Source of the DNA: JANQJA01 sp965267485
GTDB taxonomy: Bacteria; Pseudomonadota; Gammaproteobacteria; Pseudomonadales; Azotimanducaceae
Direction of reading: 5' to 3'
NCBI GenBank assembly: GCA_965267485.1
Contig: OZ254080.1
Coordinates: 2,418,001-2,482,000, forward strand
Length of the DNA stretch: 64,000 bases
Below, piece after piece: positions 8,393-16,535 of this stretch (position 1 is the stretch's first letter; every line of letters begins with the position of its first letter). The notes under the pieces are model-generated. The model was not told the origin of the DNA. It saw only the letters and a list, made by a program, of their open reading frames with translations, and searched no databases. Position numbers and translations under genes: made by a program.

Positions 8393-8914
8393 TTACTTGC
8401 CCGCGTCGAGAATGAGCGCCAGCACGTCTTCGAAGGCGTGCTCGGCGATCTTCGCCATCTCCTCGTCCGTCCGGTCCTGGATCGGATGCGCCACAAACAC
8501 CTTGAACGGATCGAAGCCGAGCGATTGGGCCTGGGCCTTCGCCGCTTCGACGAACTCCACGGTCGCCACAAAACCGCCAGGAATGCCCCGGCTGTCCAGA
8601 TCCATAATGTCATGCAAACTGCACGACGTGCATGAGCCTCAGTCGGCTAACGCCTCGACCACGACATCACACTCTGTGGCGATCTGTTGCTTGAGATCAA
8701 CCGGCGCGACGCGTGTGAATGTCGGCTTGCTGTACCGCCGTGTGCTGATGCCGCGCTGGCCAAGGAGGTCTTCGAGGCGATCGAGGAACACATTGCCACG
8801 CGGCTTCGAAATGTCGAGCAGACCAACCGTCAGGCCTTCGAGTGATTGCGGTCGGGCAAGCGGTTGCCGCTGCTCCGGCGAACGCTCCGATGTCGGGTCC
8901 ATGAATCTCGTCAT
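8393..8914 (-). CDS. UGSC family selenoprotein; in-frame TGA at 8641-8639 read as selenocysteine
   Basis: Reading from the ATG at 8914, the frame meets TGA as codon 92 and then continues open to a stop at 8393 (173 residues with Sec). The residues around it are EALAD-U-GSCTSCSLHDIMDL, matching the UGSC signature of a known selenoprotein family that also has Cys versions. The part before the stop carries the family's LLDISKPRGNVFLDRL and YSKPTFTRVAP segments. The part after it has no ATG or Shine-Dalgarno of its own before conserved residues begin. The ATG overlaps the TGA of the upstream gene (ATGA). Ordinary gene callers will split or truncate this gene. The function is unknown; a thiol/selenol redox role with the thioredoxin-domain partner is inferred. 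Confidence 0.9.
8610..8641 (-). promoter_or_regulatory. Bacterial SECIS-like stem-loop after the Sec UGA codon
   Basis: Three nucleotides after the UGA (8641-8639) the minus strand has TCATGCA (8635-8629) pairing perfectly with TGCATGA (8616-8610), a 7 bp stem closing a 12 nt loop. An inner C-G/G-C pairing leaves a small apical loop holding GU at 8624-8623, about 15 nt after the UGA. A short hairpin within the coding sequence with an apical GU, recognised by the C-terminal domain of SelB, is the known bacterial SECIS design. No folding program was run. Confidence 0.72.
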
Positions 8915-10320
8915 TGAATGATCTCCCTGGTGACGGGGATGCTTCCCATGGAGCCACTGGCTCCCCACCCACCGATTATTGCAGAAAAGAGTCCGGCGCT
9001 GCCGCCGGCACGAACGATGTTCAGACCGCCCTCGCGAAACTTGGGCAGCGTGCGGTCCCGTAGCGTTTCAGGAACGCCCTCCTCGATGCCGCCGGCACCG
9101 CGAACGAGCTCCTCGCCGGGAATCTGAAGCAACTCACCCAGCGTCGCCCGAAGTTTCGACTTGCTCCAGCCGGCTTCCCTGAAAACACGCTCGTGCTCGG
9201 GCGACACCACGAGGAACGCATCGGCCGCCATGACCATCTTCGGATGCGAGACGACCCGGAGGCCGGCGGCAAATGAGCGCGCGAGCGAATCCGGCGTTCT
9301 CGACTTCTGGTCGACGATCCCCTGAACGCCATCGGCGGCAAACAGTGTAACCGTCGACGCCTCCGGGCTGAATCCACGTTCGACGGCAAGGGACTCCCAG
9401 CACGAGTTGGCTTCGTCTTCGGCGAAACAGAACGTGTATTTGCCGGGGTTGCCGAGCGCCGCCCGGTCGACGCCACCCGGCCGGCCGCCTCCGACGTTCC
9501 TGATGACGAGTTGCAGCGCACGCCCGATCGTCGCATTGGCGCGGTTACCCTGCCCCAGCGCGTTGCCTCCCGAATTCATGCCGATGCGTCCTGCGATCGG
9601 GCCGTTGACGATAACCATGGGCCCGGAGAAATAGGTCGTCGCCAGCAGTCCGTGCATGCAGAACTCATCCTGCAGCGCGGCCTCGACGGCAGCGATCACG
9701 ACGGGCAGGTATTCGGGCTTGCAGCCCGCCATGACCGCGTTGATCGCAATCTTTTCGACCGTACAGGGCGCGTAGTCAGGCGGCACGTCGCCGATCACCT
9801 CACGAGGATCACGATCGGTACCCGACAGCATCCGAATGACTCTGAGTTCCGTGGGCGGTACGAGCGGCAGACCGTCCGACCAGCCCCGATCAAAACATGC
9901 CTCCCACTCGTCCTCCTCGTCGGCAAACTCGAGCCGCCGCGCCGACAGGCGCTCGGCGCCGAACGCGAGCGCCAGCTTCTCCGGCATACCCGGGTCCTGC
10001 GTCCGCGAACCACAGCCCGGCCGGTGGGATGGCAATGCCTCGTCAAACGTCAGGCCCGTCAGCGACGCCCACTCAGCGCGAATCCAGCCTTCGGTCCTGG
10101 CGCCATCACTGACACGGATCAGCGTCGGCACGATCTCGATATCCAGCTCCCACGATCGCCGTAGCGCGGTGTCGTCAACGACCGGCAAACCGTCAGGGAA
10201 CCCGGGGTCGTCCTGGCTGTACAACTCGACTTCGGCTCCGTCGACGAGCTGGCGCAGCGCAGGAGCGACAGTCTGGCAGGTCTCACAGCCCGCCTTCACC
10301 ACCACGATGAAGTCAGCCAT
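8911..10320 (-). CDS. Thioredoxin-domain protein coupled to the UGSC selenoprotein
   Basis: Starting at the ATG at 10320 (MADFIVVVKAGCETCQTV), which overlaps the end of kdsB by 8 bases, the product has 469 residues. Residues 1-90 look like a thioredoxin fold with an active-site-like CETC and a cis-Pro in IVPTLI. The remaining 380 residues are a large domain I do not recognise. It is rich in Gly and has conserved-looking blocks GWSDGLPLVPPTE, YAPCTVEKIAINAVMAGC, MNSGGNALGQGNRANATIGRA and KMVMAADAFLVVSPEHE. The next gene starts on its stop codon, so it is the likely partner of the selenoprotein. The enzymatic role is unknown. Confidence 0.8.
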   Translation of the reverse strand: MADFIVVVKAGCETCQTVAPALRQLVDGAEVELYSQDDPGFPDGLPVVDDTALRRSWELDIEIVPTLIRVSDGARTEGWIRAEWASLTGLTFDEALPSHRPGCGSRTQDPGMPEKLALAFGAERLSARRLEFADEEDEWEACFDRGWSDGLPLVPPTELRVIRMLSGTDRDPREVIGDVPPDYAPCTVEKIAINAVMAGCKPEYLPVVIAAVEAALQDEFCMHGLLATTYFSGPMVIVNGPIAGRIGMNSGGNALGQGNRANATIGRALQLVIRNVGGGRPGGVDRAALGNPGKYTFCFAEDEANSCWESLAVERGFSPEASTVTLFAADGVQGIVDQKSRTPDSLARSFAAGLRVVSHPKMVMAADAFLVVSPEHERVFREAGWSKSKLRATLGELLQIPGEELVRGAGGIEEGVPETLRDRTLPKFREGGLNIVRAGGSAGLFSAIIGGWGASGSMGSIPVTREIIQ

Positions 10321-11059
10321 CGACTTCGAATGCCTGACGTGCCCGCTCCAGATCCTCCACCGTATCAACGCCGGGCGGAATCATGGAGACGGCCTCAGCC
10401 ATCTTGATGGTGACGCCGTGATACATCGCGCGGAGCTGTTCGAGCTTTTCGATGGATTCCAGTTCGCATGCCCCCCACGCAACGAAGTCATCGAGCAGCG
10501 AGGCGCGATAGGCGTAGATGCCGAGGTGGCGATGACACACCCCGATCTGCGCGACACCGTCCCGATCGAACGGAATTCGGGCACGACTGAAATACAGCGC
10601 CTCATCCCGCTCGTTAGTCACGACCTTGACGACGTTGGGATTGTCGGCATCCCGCTTCTCGGTGATCTGCTCGTAAAGCGAGGCCATTCTGGCGCTCGAC
10701 TGCATGAGCAGGCTCGCGACCTGATCAATCACCGCCGGCGGGATCAGTGGCTCGTCACCCTGAACATTCACAATCACATCGTCACCGGAAAGGCCCAGCA
10801 TCGCTGCGGCTTCCTGCAGCCGGTCAGTACCGGAGGGATGGGAGGAAGACGTGAGGCATGCTTCGCCGCCTGCCGTGCGAACGACCTCGGCGATCGCCTC
10901 ACTGTCTGTCGCAACGACGACGCGGGTCGCTGCGCTCTGCGATGCCTGCTCCAGCACGCGCGCGATCATCGGCTTGCCGCCGATATCGGCCAGTGCCTTG
11001 TCGGGCAGGCGCGTCGATGCCAGTCGCGCAGGAATGATGACGGTGAACGAGGGGTTCAA
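10313..11059 (-). CDS. kdsB: 3-deoxy-manno-octulosonate cytidylyltransferase (CMP-Kdo synthetase)
   Basis: KdsB activates Kdo with CTP for transfer to lipid A. The 248-residue product starts MNPSFTVIIPARLASTRLPDKAL, containing the nucleotide-binding PARLASTRLP. It also has VNVQGDEPLI and HLGIYAYR, all signatures of the family. It follows the trm112 gene by 10 bp and its last codons overlap the start of the thioredoxin-domain gene, so it belongs to the leftward exbB-to-UGSC operon. Confidence 0.95.
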   Translation of the reverse strand: MNPSFTVIIPARLASTRLPDKALADIGGKPMIARVLEQASQSAATRVVVATDSEAIAEVVRTAGGEACLTSSSHPSGTDRLQEAAAMLGLSGDDVIVNVQGDEPLIPPAVIDQVASLLMQSSARMASLYEQITEKRDADNPNVVKVVTNERDEALYFSRARIPFDRDGVAQIGVCHRHLGIYAYRASLLDDFVAWGACELESIEKLEQLRAMYHGVTIKMAEAVSMIPPGVDTVEDLERARQAFEVDG

Positions 11060-11069
11060 CGCGAATGCC

Positions 11070-11258
11070 TCAATCGAGTTTCTCGTCCGTCGTCAGCGAA
11101 CGGGCTTCGCTATCGAGCATGACGGGAATGTCATCCCGGATCGGATAGGCCAGAGCGTCTGCCCGGCAAATCAGTTCTTCGGCTTCTGCATCGTAGTCCA
11201 GATGGCCCTTGCATAACGGGCACACCAGAATGCTCAGCAGCTTCTTGTCGACGGGCAA
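11070..11258 (-). CDS. Trm112/YcaR family zinc-ribbon-like protein
   Basis: With a TTG start at 11258, one base after the lpxK stop, the product has 62 residues beginning MPVDKKLLSILVCPLCKG. CPLCKG and the single later Cys (ELICRADALAYPIRDDIPVML) are typical of the YcaR/Trm112 family. These proteins sit between lpxK and kdsB in E. coli and many relatives, exactly as here. A longer upstream reading is possible only by running into lpxK and is unlikely. The role in bacteria is not settled. Confidence 0.88.
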   Translation of the reverse strand: MPVDKKLLSILVCPLCKGHLDYDAEAEELICRADALAYPIRDDIPVMLDSEARSLTTDEKLD

Positions 11259-11259
11259 T

Positions 11260-14235
11260 TCAGTTCTCCCTCGCAATCGATGGTTCGGCGACGACGCTGG
11301 CGCCTGTACGGCGCCCGGGTGCATCGACACCACATTGTCCAAGCATCCGGTCGACGAAATCTTCATCGACGCTTGCTTCAACCTCAAGATACCAGAACTC
11401 GTCATGGATCACTGACGGGTTCAGTCGCGCGACCTTGACCGCGTCTTTCTCGGTCATGACGACCGGCAGGTTATCGCCGAACGTCAATTCGTCCAGCGCA
11501 AATCGATGATGATCCGCAAACGGGTGCTCGACGACGTGCAACCCGAGATCACGCAGCGTCCGGAAGAATCGCACCGGGTTGCCGATACCCGCCACCGCGT
11601 GAACGGCGGTATCGAAACTGACCGGTCGACGCTCGCCGCTCATGACGTTGACCAGCGCGCCGGGCGTCAGTTGCATGCGGATGAACGGTACCGGAAGCTT
11701 TGGCTTCTGCGCGCCGTTAACGATCACGAAGTCGACTTCCCTGAGGCGTGCCGGCGGTTCCCTGAGCGGCCCCGCCGGCAGGCAAAGACCATTGCCGAGA
11801 CCGCGTTCGCCATCTACCACCGCGATCTCGATATCGCGGCCGAGCGCATAGTGTTGCAGCCCGTCGTCGCTGAGGACGACATCGCACCCATGATGATCGA
11901 GCAAATGCATCACCGCGCTGACGCGGTCGGGATCGACGACGATCGGGCATCCGACCCGGCGCGCCATCATCACGGCTTCATCGCCGCAGGCGAGCGGATC
12001 GGTCTGGGGCGTGACATCCACAGGCCAGGCCGCAGCATGCCCCCCGTATCCACGGCTCACGACGCCAGGGTTGAGGCCGCGTTCCCGCAGCCGCTCGACA
12101 AGCCAGATGACAAGCGGCGACTTGCCGGTGCCGCCAACGTTGATGTTGCCGACAATGATCACCGGTACCGGCGCTTGCCACTGACGCCCGGCACCGGATT
12201 CGAGCCTGCGCCGGCGTGACCCTGCGAGCTGGCTGTAGATCACGGACAAGGGCCAGAGCAGTTTTGGCCAGAACGCATTCGAGTACCAGGCCTGCGAAAG
12301 CGGATTGAAGTCGTCAGAGAACCACTCCCAGGAGCGCTCCCGCGTCACGGGTACCGGCTGGAAGCTCGATGGCGGCAGCGCCCGTACGACCTTCTCGCTC
12401 GAGAGTACGCCCGAATGCTGGTGCTGATGAAGTGCCGCGTACGCGCCCTCCTTCGCAAGCAGTTCCGCGTGCGTGCCCTCCTCGACGATGCGCCCGCTCT
12501 CGATGACGAAGATCCGGTCGGCCTTCTCGATGGTCGACAGCCGGTGCGCGATCACAAAGGTCGTACGTCCCTCGACGACGGCGTCCAGCGCCCGCTGAAT
12601 GAAGCGCTCGGATTCAGAATCGAGCGCCGAGGTCGCCTCGTCGAGAATCAGGATCGGCGAATCCTTCAGGAATGCCCTCGCGATCGCAATGCGTTGGCGC
12701 TGACCACCCGACAGCAATACGCCATCGTCACCGACCATCGTATCGAGGCCATCGTCCAGCTCGTTGATAAAGTCCCACGCATAGGCTCGCGTCGCCGCCT
12801 CCCGGATCTTGTCGTCGCTCTTGTCGACGAGTGTGCCGTAGGCAATGTTGCGGGCGACGGTGTCGTTGAAGAGCGTGACATCCTGATTGACGATCGAAAT
12901 CTGCTGTCGCAGCGACGCCAGCCTGATCTCGTCAATCGGTACATCGTCGAGCAGGATCGTTCCCTTGTAGGGTGTATAGAACCGGGGGATCAGACTGGCG
13001 AGCGTGCTCTTGCCCGAACCGGAGCGCCCGACCAGCGCGATCGTCTCGCCCGGGCGCACGGTAAATGAAATGTCCTTGAGCACGGGCTCATCGTGTTCGT
13101 CGTCGCCCGCGGGCGCGTCGTACCGGAACCACACATGGCGAAACTCGATCTTGCCACGGGCGCGGTCGATCACGCGCGTCCCTTCATCCGGCTCCGGCCG
13201 TTCATCGAACAATTCGAAGATGTCCTTCGCCGCTGCGAGGCCCTTCTGTATCGTCGAGTTCACCTCCGAGAGCTGCCGAATCGGCTTGGCGAGCAGACCA
13301 CCCGTCCCGATGAATGCGACCACCATGCCCTCGCTCATGTTGGCGAGCAGCACCGGATCGAGCACCAGCCAGACCAGAAACGCGAGCGCGATCGCGACCA
13401 CCACCTGAATCACGGGAGTTGCAATCGATGAAGTCACGACCATCTTCATCGACTGGCGGCGATTGTCATGGCTGACGCGCGCAAAGCGATCCCGCTCGTA
13501 GTCGGTGCCGCCGAAGGTGCGTACGACCCGATAGCCCTGGACCGCCTCAGACGCGACATGGGTGACATCACCCATGGAGTCCTGGATGCGCTCACTGATA
13601 CGCCGGAACCGCTTGCCGGCGTAATCAACGAGTAACGCAATGAACGGGGCAACAGCGAGAAAGATCAGCGTCAACTTCCAGTTCAGGTACAGAAGGAACG
13701 CAAGGTAGCCAATGACCGTAAAGCCTTCGCGAATGATGATACGAATCGCGTCGGTGGCAGCCCCGGTTACCTGGGTGACGTGGAACGTAACCTTCGCAAC
13801 GAGATGTCCCATCGAATTTCGGTCGAAGAAGCCGCTCGGCAACCGCAGGAGTTGCTCGAACAATTCGCAACGCAGGCTGTGGATCAGATTGGTGCCGATG
13901 AACGTGATGAAGTAGTTGCCGATGAACGTGCCGAGACCGCGGGTGATCGCGATGAACACGATCGCCATCGGAATCACGTTCCGGTTGAGGCTGTCTGCAT
14001 CGCCAAAGAGACTGCGCAGCACCGGCTCGGCCCGGGTGTCGATCAACGGGTCCTTGCCGCTCAGCGAATCGACGATGTAGGCGACAAGCTGCATGAAGCC
14101 GACGTTGGACAGCGAGTACAGCATGAAGCCGAACATGCTGAGCAGGAATGCTCCCCAGTAGGGAGTGACATAGGACAGCAGGCGACCGTAGACCTGCGCG
14201 TCGCTTGCGGCGCCTGCCTTAGCGTTCTTCGGCAT
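11260..14235 (-). CDS. MsbA-LpxK fusion: lipid A flippase joined to tetraacyldisaccharide 4'-kinase
   Basis: One uninterrupted frame of 991 residues from the ATG at 14235 (MPKNAKAGAASDAQ). Residues 1 to about 612 are MsbA: six membrane helices, Walker A GRSGSGKST (about 402), signature LSGGQRQRIA, and Walker B ILILDEATSALD. After a short linker with no ATG, residues from about 630 are LpxK: LSQAWYSNAFWPKLLWPLS, Walker A GNINVGGTGKSPL (about 695), GYGG, and SDDGLQHYALGRD. MsbA flips lipid A across the inner membrane and LpxK phosphorylates its precursor. The start overlaps exbD by 17 bases. An internal GTG (VTRERSW) could in principle start LpxK alone, but no ribosome-binding site precedes it. 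Confidence 0.88.
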   Translation of the reverse strand: MPKNAKAGAASDAQVYGRLLSYVTPYWGAFLLSMFGFMLYSLSNVGFMQLVAYIVDSLSGKDPLIDTRAEPVLRSLFGDADSLNRNVIPMAIVFIAITRGLGTFIGNYFITFIGTNLIHSLRCELFEQLLRLPSGFFDRNSMGHLVAKVTFHVTQVTGAATDAIRIIIREGFTVIGYLAFLLYLNWKLTLIFLAVAPFIALLVDYAGKRFRRISERIQDSMGDVTHVASEAVQGYRVVRTFGGTDYERDRFARVSHDNRRQSMKMVVTSSIATPVIQVVVAIALAFLVWLVLDPVLLANMSEGMVVAFIGTGGLLAKPIRQLSEVNSTIQKGLAAAKDIFELFDERPEPDEGTRVIDRARGKIEFRHVWFRYDAPAGDDEHDEPVLKDISFTVRPGETIALVGRSGSGKSTLASLIPRFYTPYKGTILLDDVPIDEIRLASLRQQISIVNQDVTLFNDTVARNIAYGTLVDKSDDKIREAATRAYAWDFINELDDGLDTMVGDDGVLLSGGQRQRIAIARAFLKDSPILILDEATSALDSESERFIQRALDAVVEGRTTFVIAHRLSTIEKADRIFVIESGRIVEEGTHAELLAKEGAYAALHQHQHSGVLSSEKVVRALPPSSFQPVPVTRERSWEWFSDDFNPLSQAWYSNAFWPKLLWPLSVIYSQLAGSRRRRLESGAGRQWQAPVPVIIVGNINVGGTGKSPLVIWLVERLRERGLNPGVVSRGYGGHAAAWPVDVTPQTDPLACGDEAVMMARRVGCPIVVDPDRVSAVMHLLDHHGCDVVLSDDGLQHYALGRDIEIAVVDGERGLGNGLCLPAGPLREPPARLREVDFVIVNGAQKPKLPVPFIRMQLTPGALVNVMSGERRPVSFDTAVHAVAGIGNPVRFFRTLRDLGLHVVEHPFADHHRFALDELTFGDNLPVVMTEKDAVKVARLNPSVIHDEFWYLEVEASVDEDFVDRMLGQCGVDAPGRRTGASVVAEPSIAREN

Positions 14236-14638
14236 TGCGCGTGGTGATACTGAGCGAAACGAAACCAAGCTGCCCGGCAGCATCCATCGCCGTGACAACG
14301 GCCTGGTGGGGGGTCGCTGAATCGGCGGTAATGATCAGCGGCACGTCGGTGCTGCCGCGCGCAGTTTTCTCCAGCCCCGACTTCAGCGTCTCGAGCTTGC
14401 TGTTGACGAGGGCGACGCCATTGATGGCGTACTCCCCGCCCCGCGTGACCGTAATCTCGATCTGGTCCGGTGCGACCTGTTGCGCCTCGCCGTCTGCCTC
14501 GGGCAGATCGATCGACAGATGTGTATCACGGGTAAACGTGGTGGAAACCATGAAGAAAATCAGCAACAGGAAAACGACATCAATGAGGGGCGTCAGGTTG
14601 ACCTCGACGTCTGTCCTGACACGGCGTGCAAATTTCAC
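14219..14638 (-). CDS. exbD: ExbD/TolR family biopolymer transport protein
   Basis: The 139-residue product has one N-terminal membrane helix (LTPLIDVVFLLLIFFMV) carrying the conserved Asp that conducts protons in ExbD/TolR. A short periplasmic domain follows. It starts 5 bp after exbB ends and its end overlaps the msbA start. The exbB-exbD-msbA-lpxK order is common in gammaproteobacteria. The partner (TonB-like protein or another envelope process) cannot be read from the sequence. Confidence 0.92.
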   Translation of the reverse strand: MKFARRVRTDVEVNLTPLIDVVFLLLIFFMVSTTFTRDTHLSIDLPEADGEAQQVAPDQIEITVTRGGEYAINGVALVNSKLETLKSGLEKTARGSTDVPLIITADSATPHQAVVTAMDAAGQLGFVSLSITTRNAEER

Positions 14639-14643
14639 AGGAA

Positions 14644-15300
14644 CTACCGGCTCGCGACCTGGGCGATCTCGGGTTTCGCGCGATCACCCCGGTCGCCACG
14701 ATCACCATTCATGACTTCGACCAGCTTGATCGCCTCCTGTTCCATCGAGACGACGAGTTCGTCGACCTTGCGCTGGAAGAACCGATACAGGAACAGCGCG
14801 GGAATCGCGACCGTCAGTCCGGCCGCCGTGGTGATGAGCGCTTCGGAGATGCCGCCCGCGAGCACCTGTGCATTGCCGGTACCTTCGAGACGAATGGCAC
14901 TGAACACCTTGATCATGCCGATGACCGTACCCAGCAGACCGAGCAGGGGCGTCACCGCCGCTATTGTGCCCAGCGTGTTGAGGTATCGCTCCATTTCATG
15001 GACGACCCGCGCCGCGGATTCCTCGATGGCTTCCTTCATCTGCTCCCGGCCGCGACGGTGATTCGCGATACCGGCCGCGAGAATCTCGCCCAGCGGCGAA
15101 CCGGCACGCAGCTCACGCAGCTTCTTGCCGTCCATTTCGTTCGATTTGATCTGCGACCAGGCCTGGGCGAGAAGGTTTTTCGGTGCGATCTGTTCCCGGC
15201 GCAGCGTCCAGAATCGTTCGACGCATATCGCAGCAGCGATGATCGAACACAGGATGATCGGGATCATCAGCCAGCCACCGGCCTGAACCAGTTCGAACAC
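14644..15300 (-). CDS. exbB: MotA/TolQ/ExbB family proton channel protein
   Basis: The 218-residue product starts at a GTG preceded by GGAGA. It has an N-terminal membrane helix (GGWLMIPIILCSIIAAAICV), a cytoplasmic loop, and two further helices containing ATVTPLLGLLGTVIGM-like and AGLTVAIPALFLY segments typical of ExbB/TolQ. It forms the proton channel with ExbD. It is the first gene of the leftward operon that runs through the lipid A genes to the selenoprotein. The 62 bp upstream should hold the promoter, but I see no clear -35/-10 pair. Confidence 0.92.
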   Translation of the reverse strand: MFELVQAGGWLMIPIILCSIIAAAICVERFWTLRREQIAPKNLLAQAWSQIKSNEMDGKKLRELRAGSPLGEILAAGIANHRRGREQMKEAIEESAARVVHEMERYLNTLGTIAAVTPLLGLLGTVIGMIKVFSAIRLEGTGNAQVLAGGISEALITTAAGLTVAIPALFLYRFFQRKVDELVVSMEQEAIKLVEVMNGDRGDRGDRAKPEIAQVASR

Positions 15301-15362
15301 TCGGGAATTCTCCAGTCAGGTTTGGGCTACTCTATCACAAAAGCCCCAAATCCCTAATTAAA

Positions 15363-16535
15363 TCAATGAATTCCAAACACATCCCGGAGGAAGGGATTCA
15401 AGAACCGACCCTCGGGATCGAGGTGCTCACGAAGACTGCAGAAGCGCTCGAATTCGGGCAGCAACCGCGCCAGTTCCGGTGCCGTGTGGCGATGAAACTT
15501 ACCCCAGTGAGGGCGTCCGCCGACCTGACGGAAAACGTCCTCGACGGCGAGGAAGAACGCCTCATAGTCGTGGCTGGCCCCCTGATGGGCGGAGATCGTC
15601 ACGGTCGGACGGCCGTGGGCAGATGAAATCATGATGTCGTCGGCGTGCAGCGTGCGATACTCAAGCGGCCACTTCACCTCCGGAAAGTCTCGCTGCATCA
15701 GGGCCCGGATTTCCAGGAAGCAGTCCCAGCCCGCCTCCTCCGGCACCGAGAACTCGATCTCATTGAACTTGCGGTCCCGCGTCGAAGGCAGGATCACGTA
15801 GTTCGGCCCGATGTGCTCATCCTCGGAGATCGAGATGTTCTCCTCCCGATCGGTCACATCCAGCGTCTTCATCATGCACTCGTCGGTACCGGGCACCCAG
15901 AAGAACTCGAAGTGGCGATGACCATCAATCAGCGAATCCCGCGCTGCCGCGCACTCATCGACCGAGGCAAGCCAGTTGCGTTCATGGAGGTAATAGCGCG
16001 GCACGAGCTGCATCGTGACCTCGGTCAGAATGCCGAGCACACCCATCGATATCTGGGCCGCGCGAAACAGGTCGCCGTCTGCCGGTGTCAGCGACAGCGT
16101 CTCGCCGGCCGCCGTCACGAGCTTCAGGCCCACGACCTGGGAGGACAGGTTGCCGAGCGTTCGCCCGGTGCCATGGGTGCCTGTGCTGATCGCACCCGCG
16201 ATCGACTGGCGATCAATGTCGCCCATATTGCGCATCGACAGCCCGAGTTCCCAGGCCGGCTCGCCGATTTCGTGGAGCTTTGTGCCCGCTCGCAGCGTCA
16301 ACTGTCCCGCCTCCGGATCGTGGCTGACCACGCCGCGCATATCGTCGAGCGAGACCACATAGTCGTCGGTCCAGAACGGCACGAAGGAATGGCCGGTACC
16401 GATGGCCCGAACCGCGCGGGATTCCGACGCTGCCTTCTGCAGCAGGTGGCCGATCTCGTCATCGCTGCGCGGCCTGATGACCTGTGCCCCGGGATGTTGC
16501 TGATTACCCGACCAGTTGGTGAATGTCTCTGTCAC
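15363..16535 (-). CDS. FAD-linked aldonolactone-type oxidase (D-arabinono-1,4-lactone oxidase-like)
   Basis: The 390-residue product is of the vanillyl-alcohol oxidase fold. The N-terminal FAD domain includes VRAIGTGHSF, whose His is the usual flavin attachment site, and GAISTGTHGTGRTLGNLSSQV. The C-terminal half ends with GGRPHWGKFH, the HWGK motif of aldonolactone oxidases. Members oxidise sugar lactones or alditols; the substrate here is unknown. The GTG start overlaps the stop of the upstream CoA transferase (GTGA), so it is co-translated with that gene. Confidence 0.83.
   Translation of the reverse strand: MTETFTNWSGNQQHPGAQVIRPRSDDEIGHLLQKAASESRAVRAIGTGHSFVPFWTDDYVVSLDDMRGVVSHDPEAGQLTLRAGTKLHEIGEPAWELGLSMRNMGDIDRQSIAGAISTGTHGTGRTLGNLSSQVVGLKLVTAAGETLSLTPADGDLFRAAQISMGVLGILTEVTMQLVPRYYLHERNWLASVDECAAARDSLIDGHRHFEFFWVPGTDECMMKTLDVTDREENISISEDEHIGPNYVILPSTRDRKFNEIEFSVPEEAGWDCFLEIRALMQRDFPEVKWPLEYRTLHADDIMISSAHGRPTVTISAHQGASHDYEAFFLAVEDVFRQVGGRPHWGKFHRHTAPELARLLPEFERFCSLREHLDPEGRFLNPFLRDVFGIH

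Noticed and set aside
8393..8617. Treating the post-UGA segment as its own 74-residue gene with a TTG start
   Set aside because: No Shine-Dalgarno, and the conserved UGSC motif lies before that TTG in the same frame as the upstream part.
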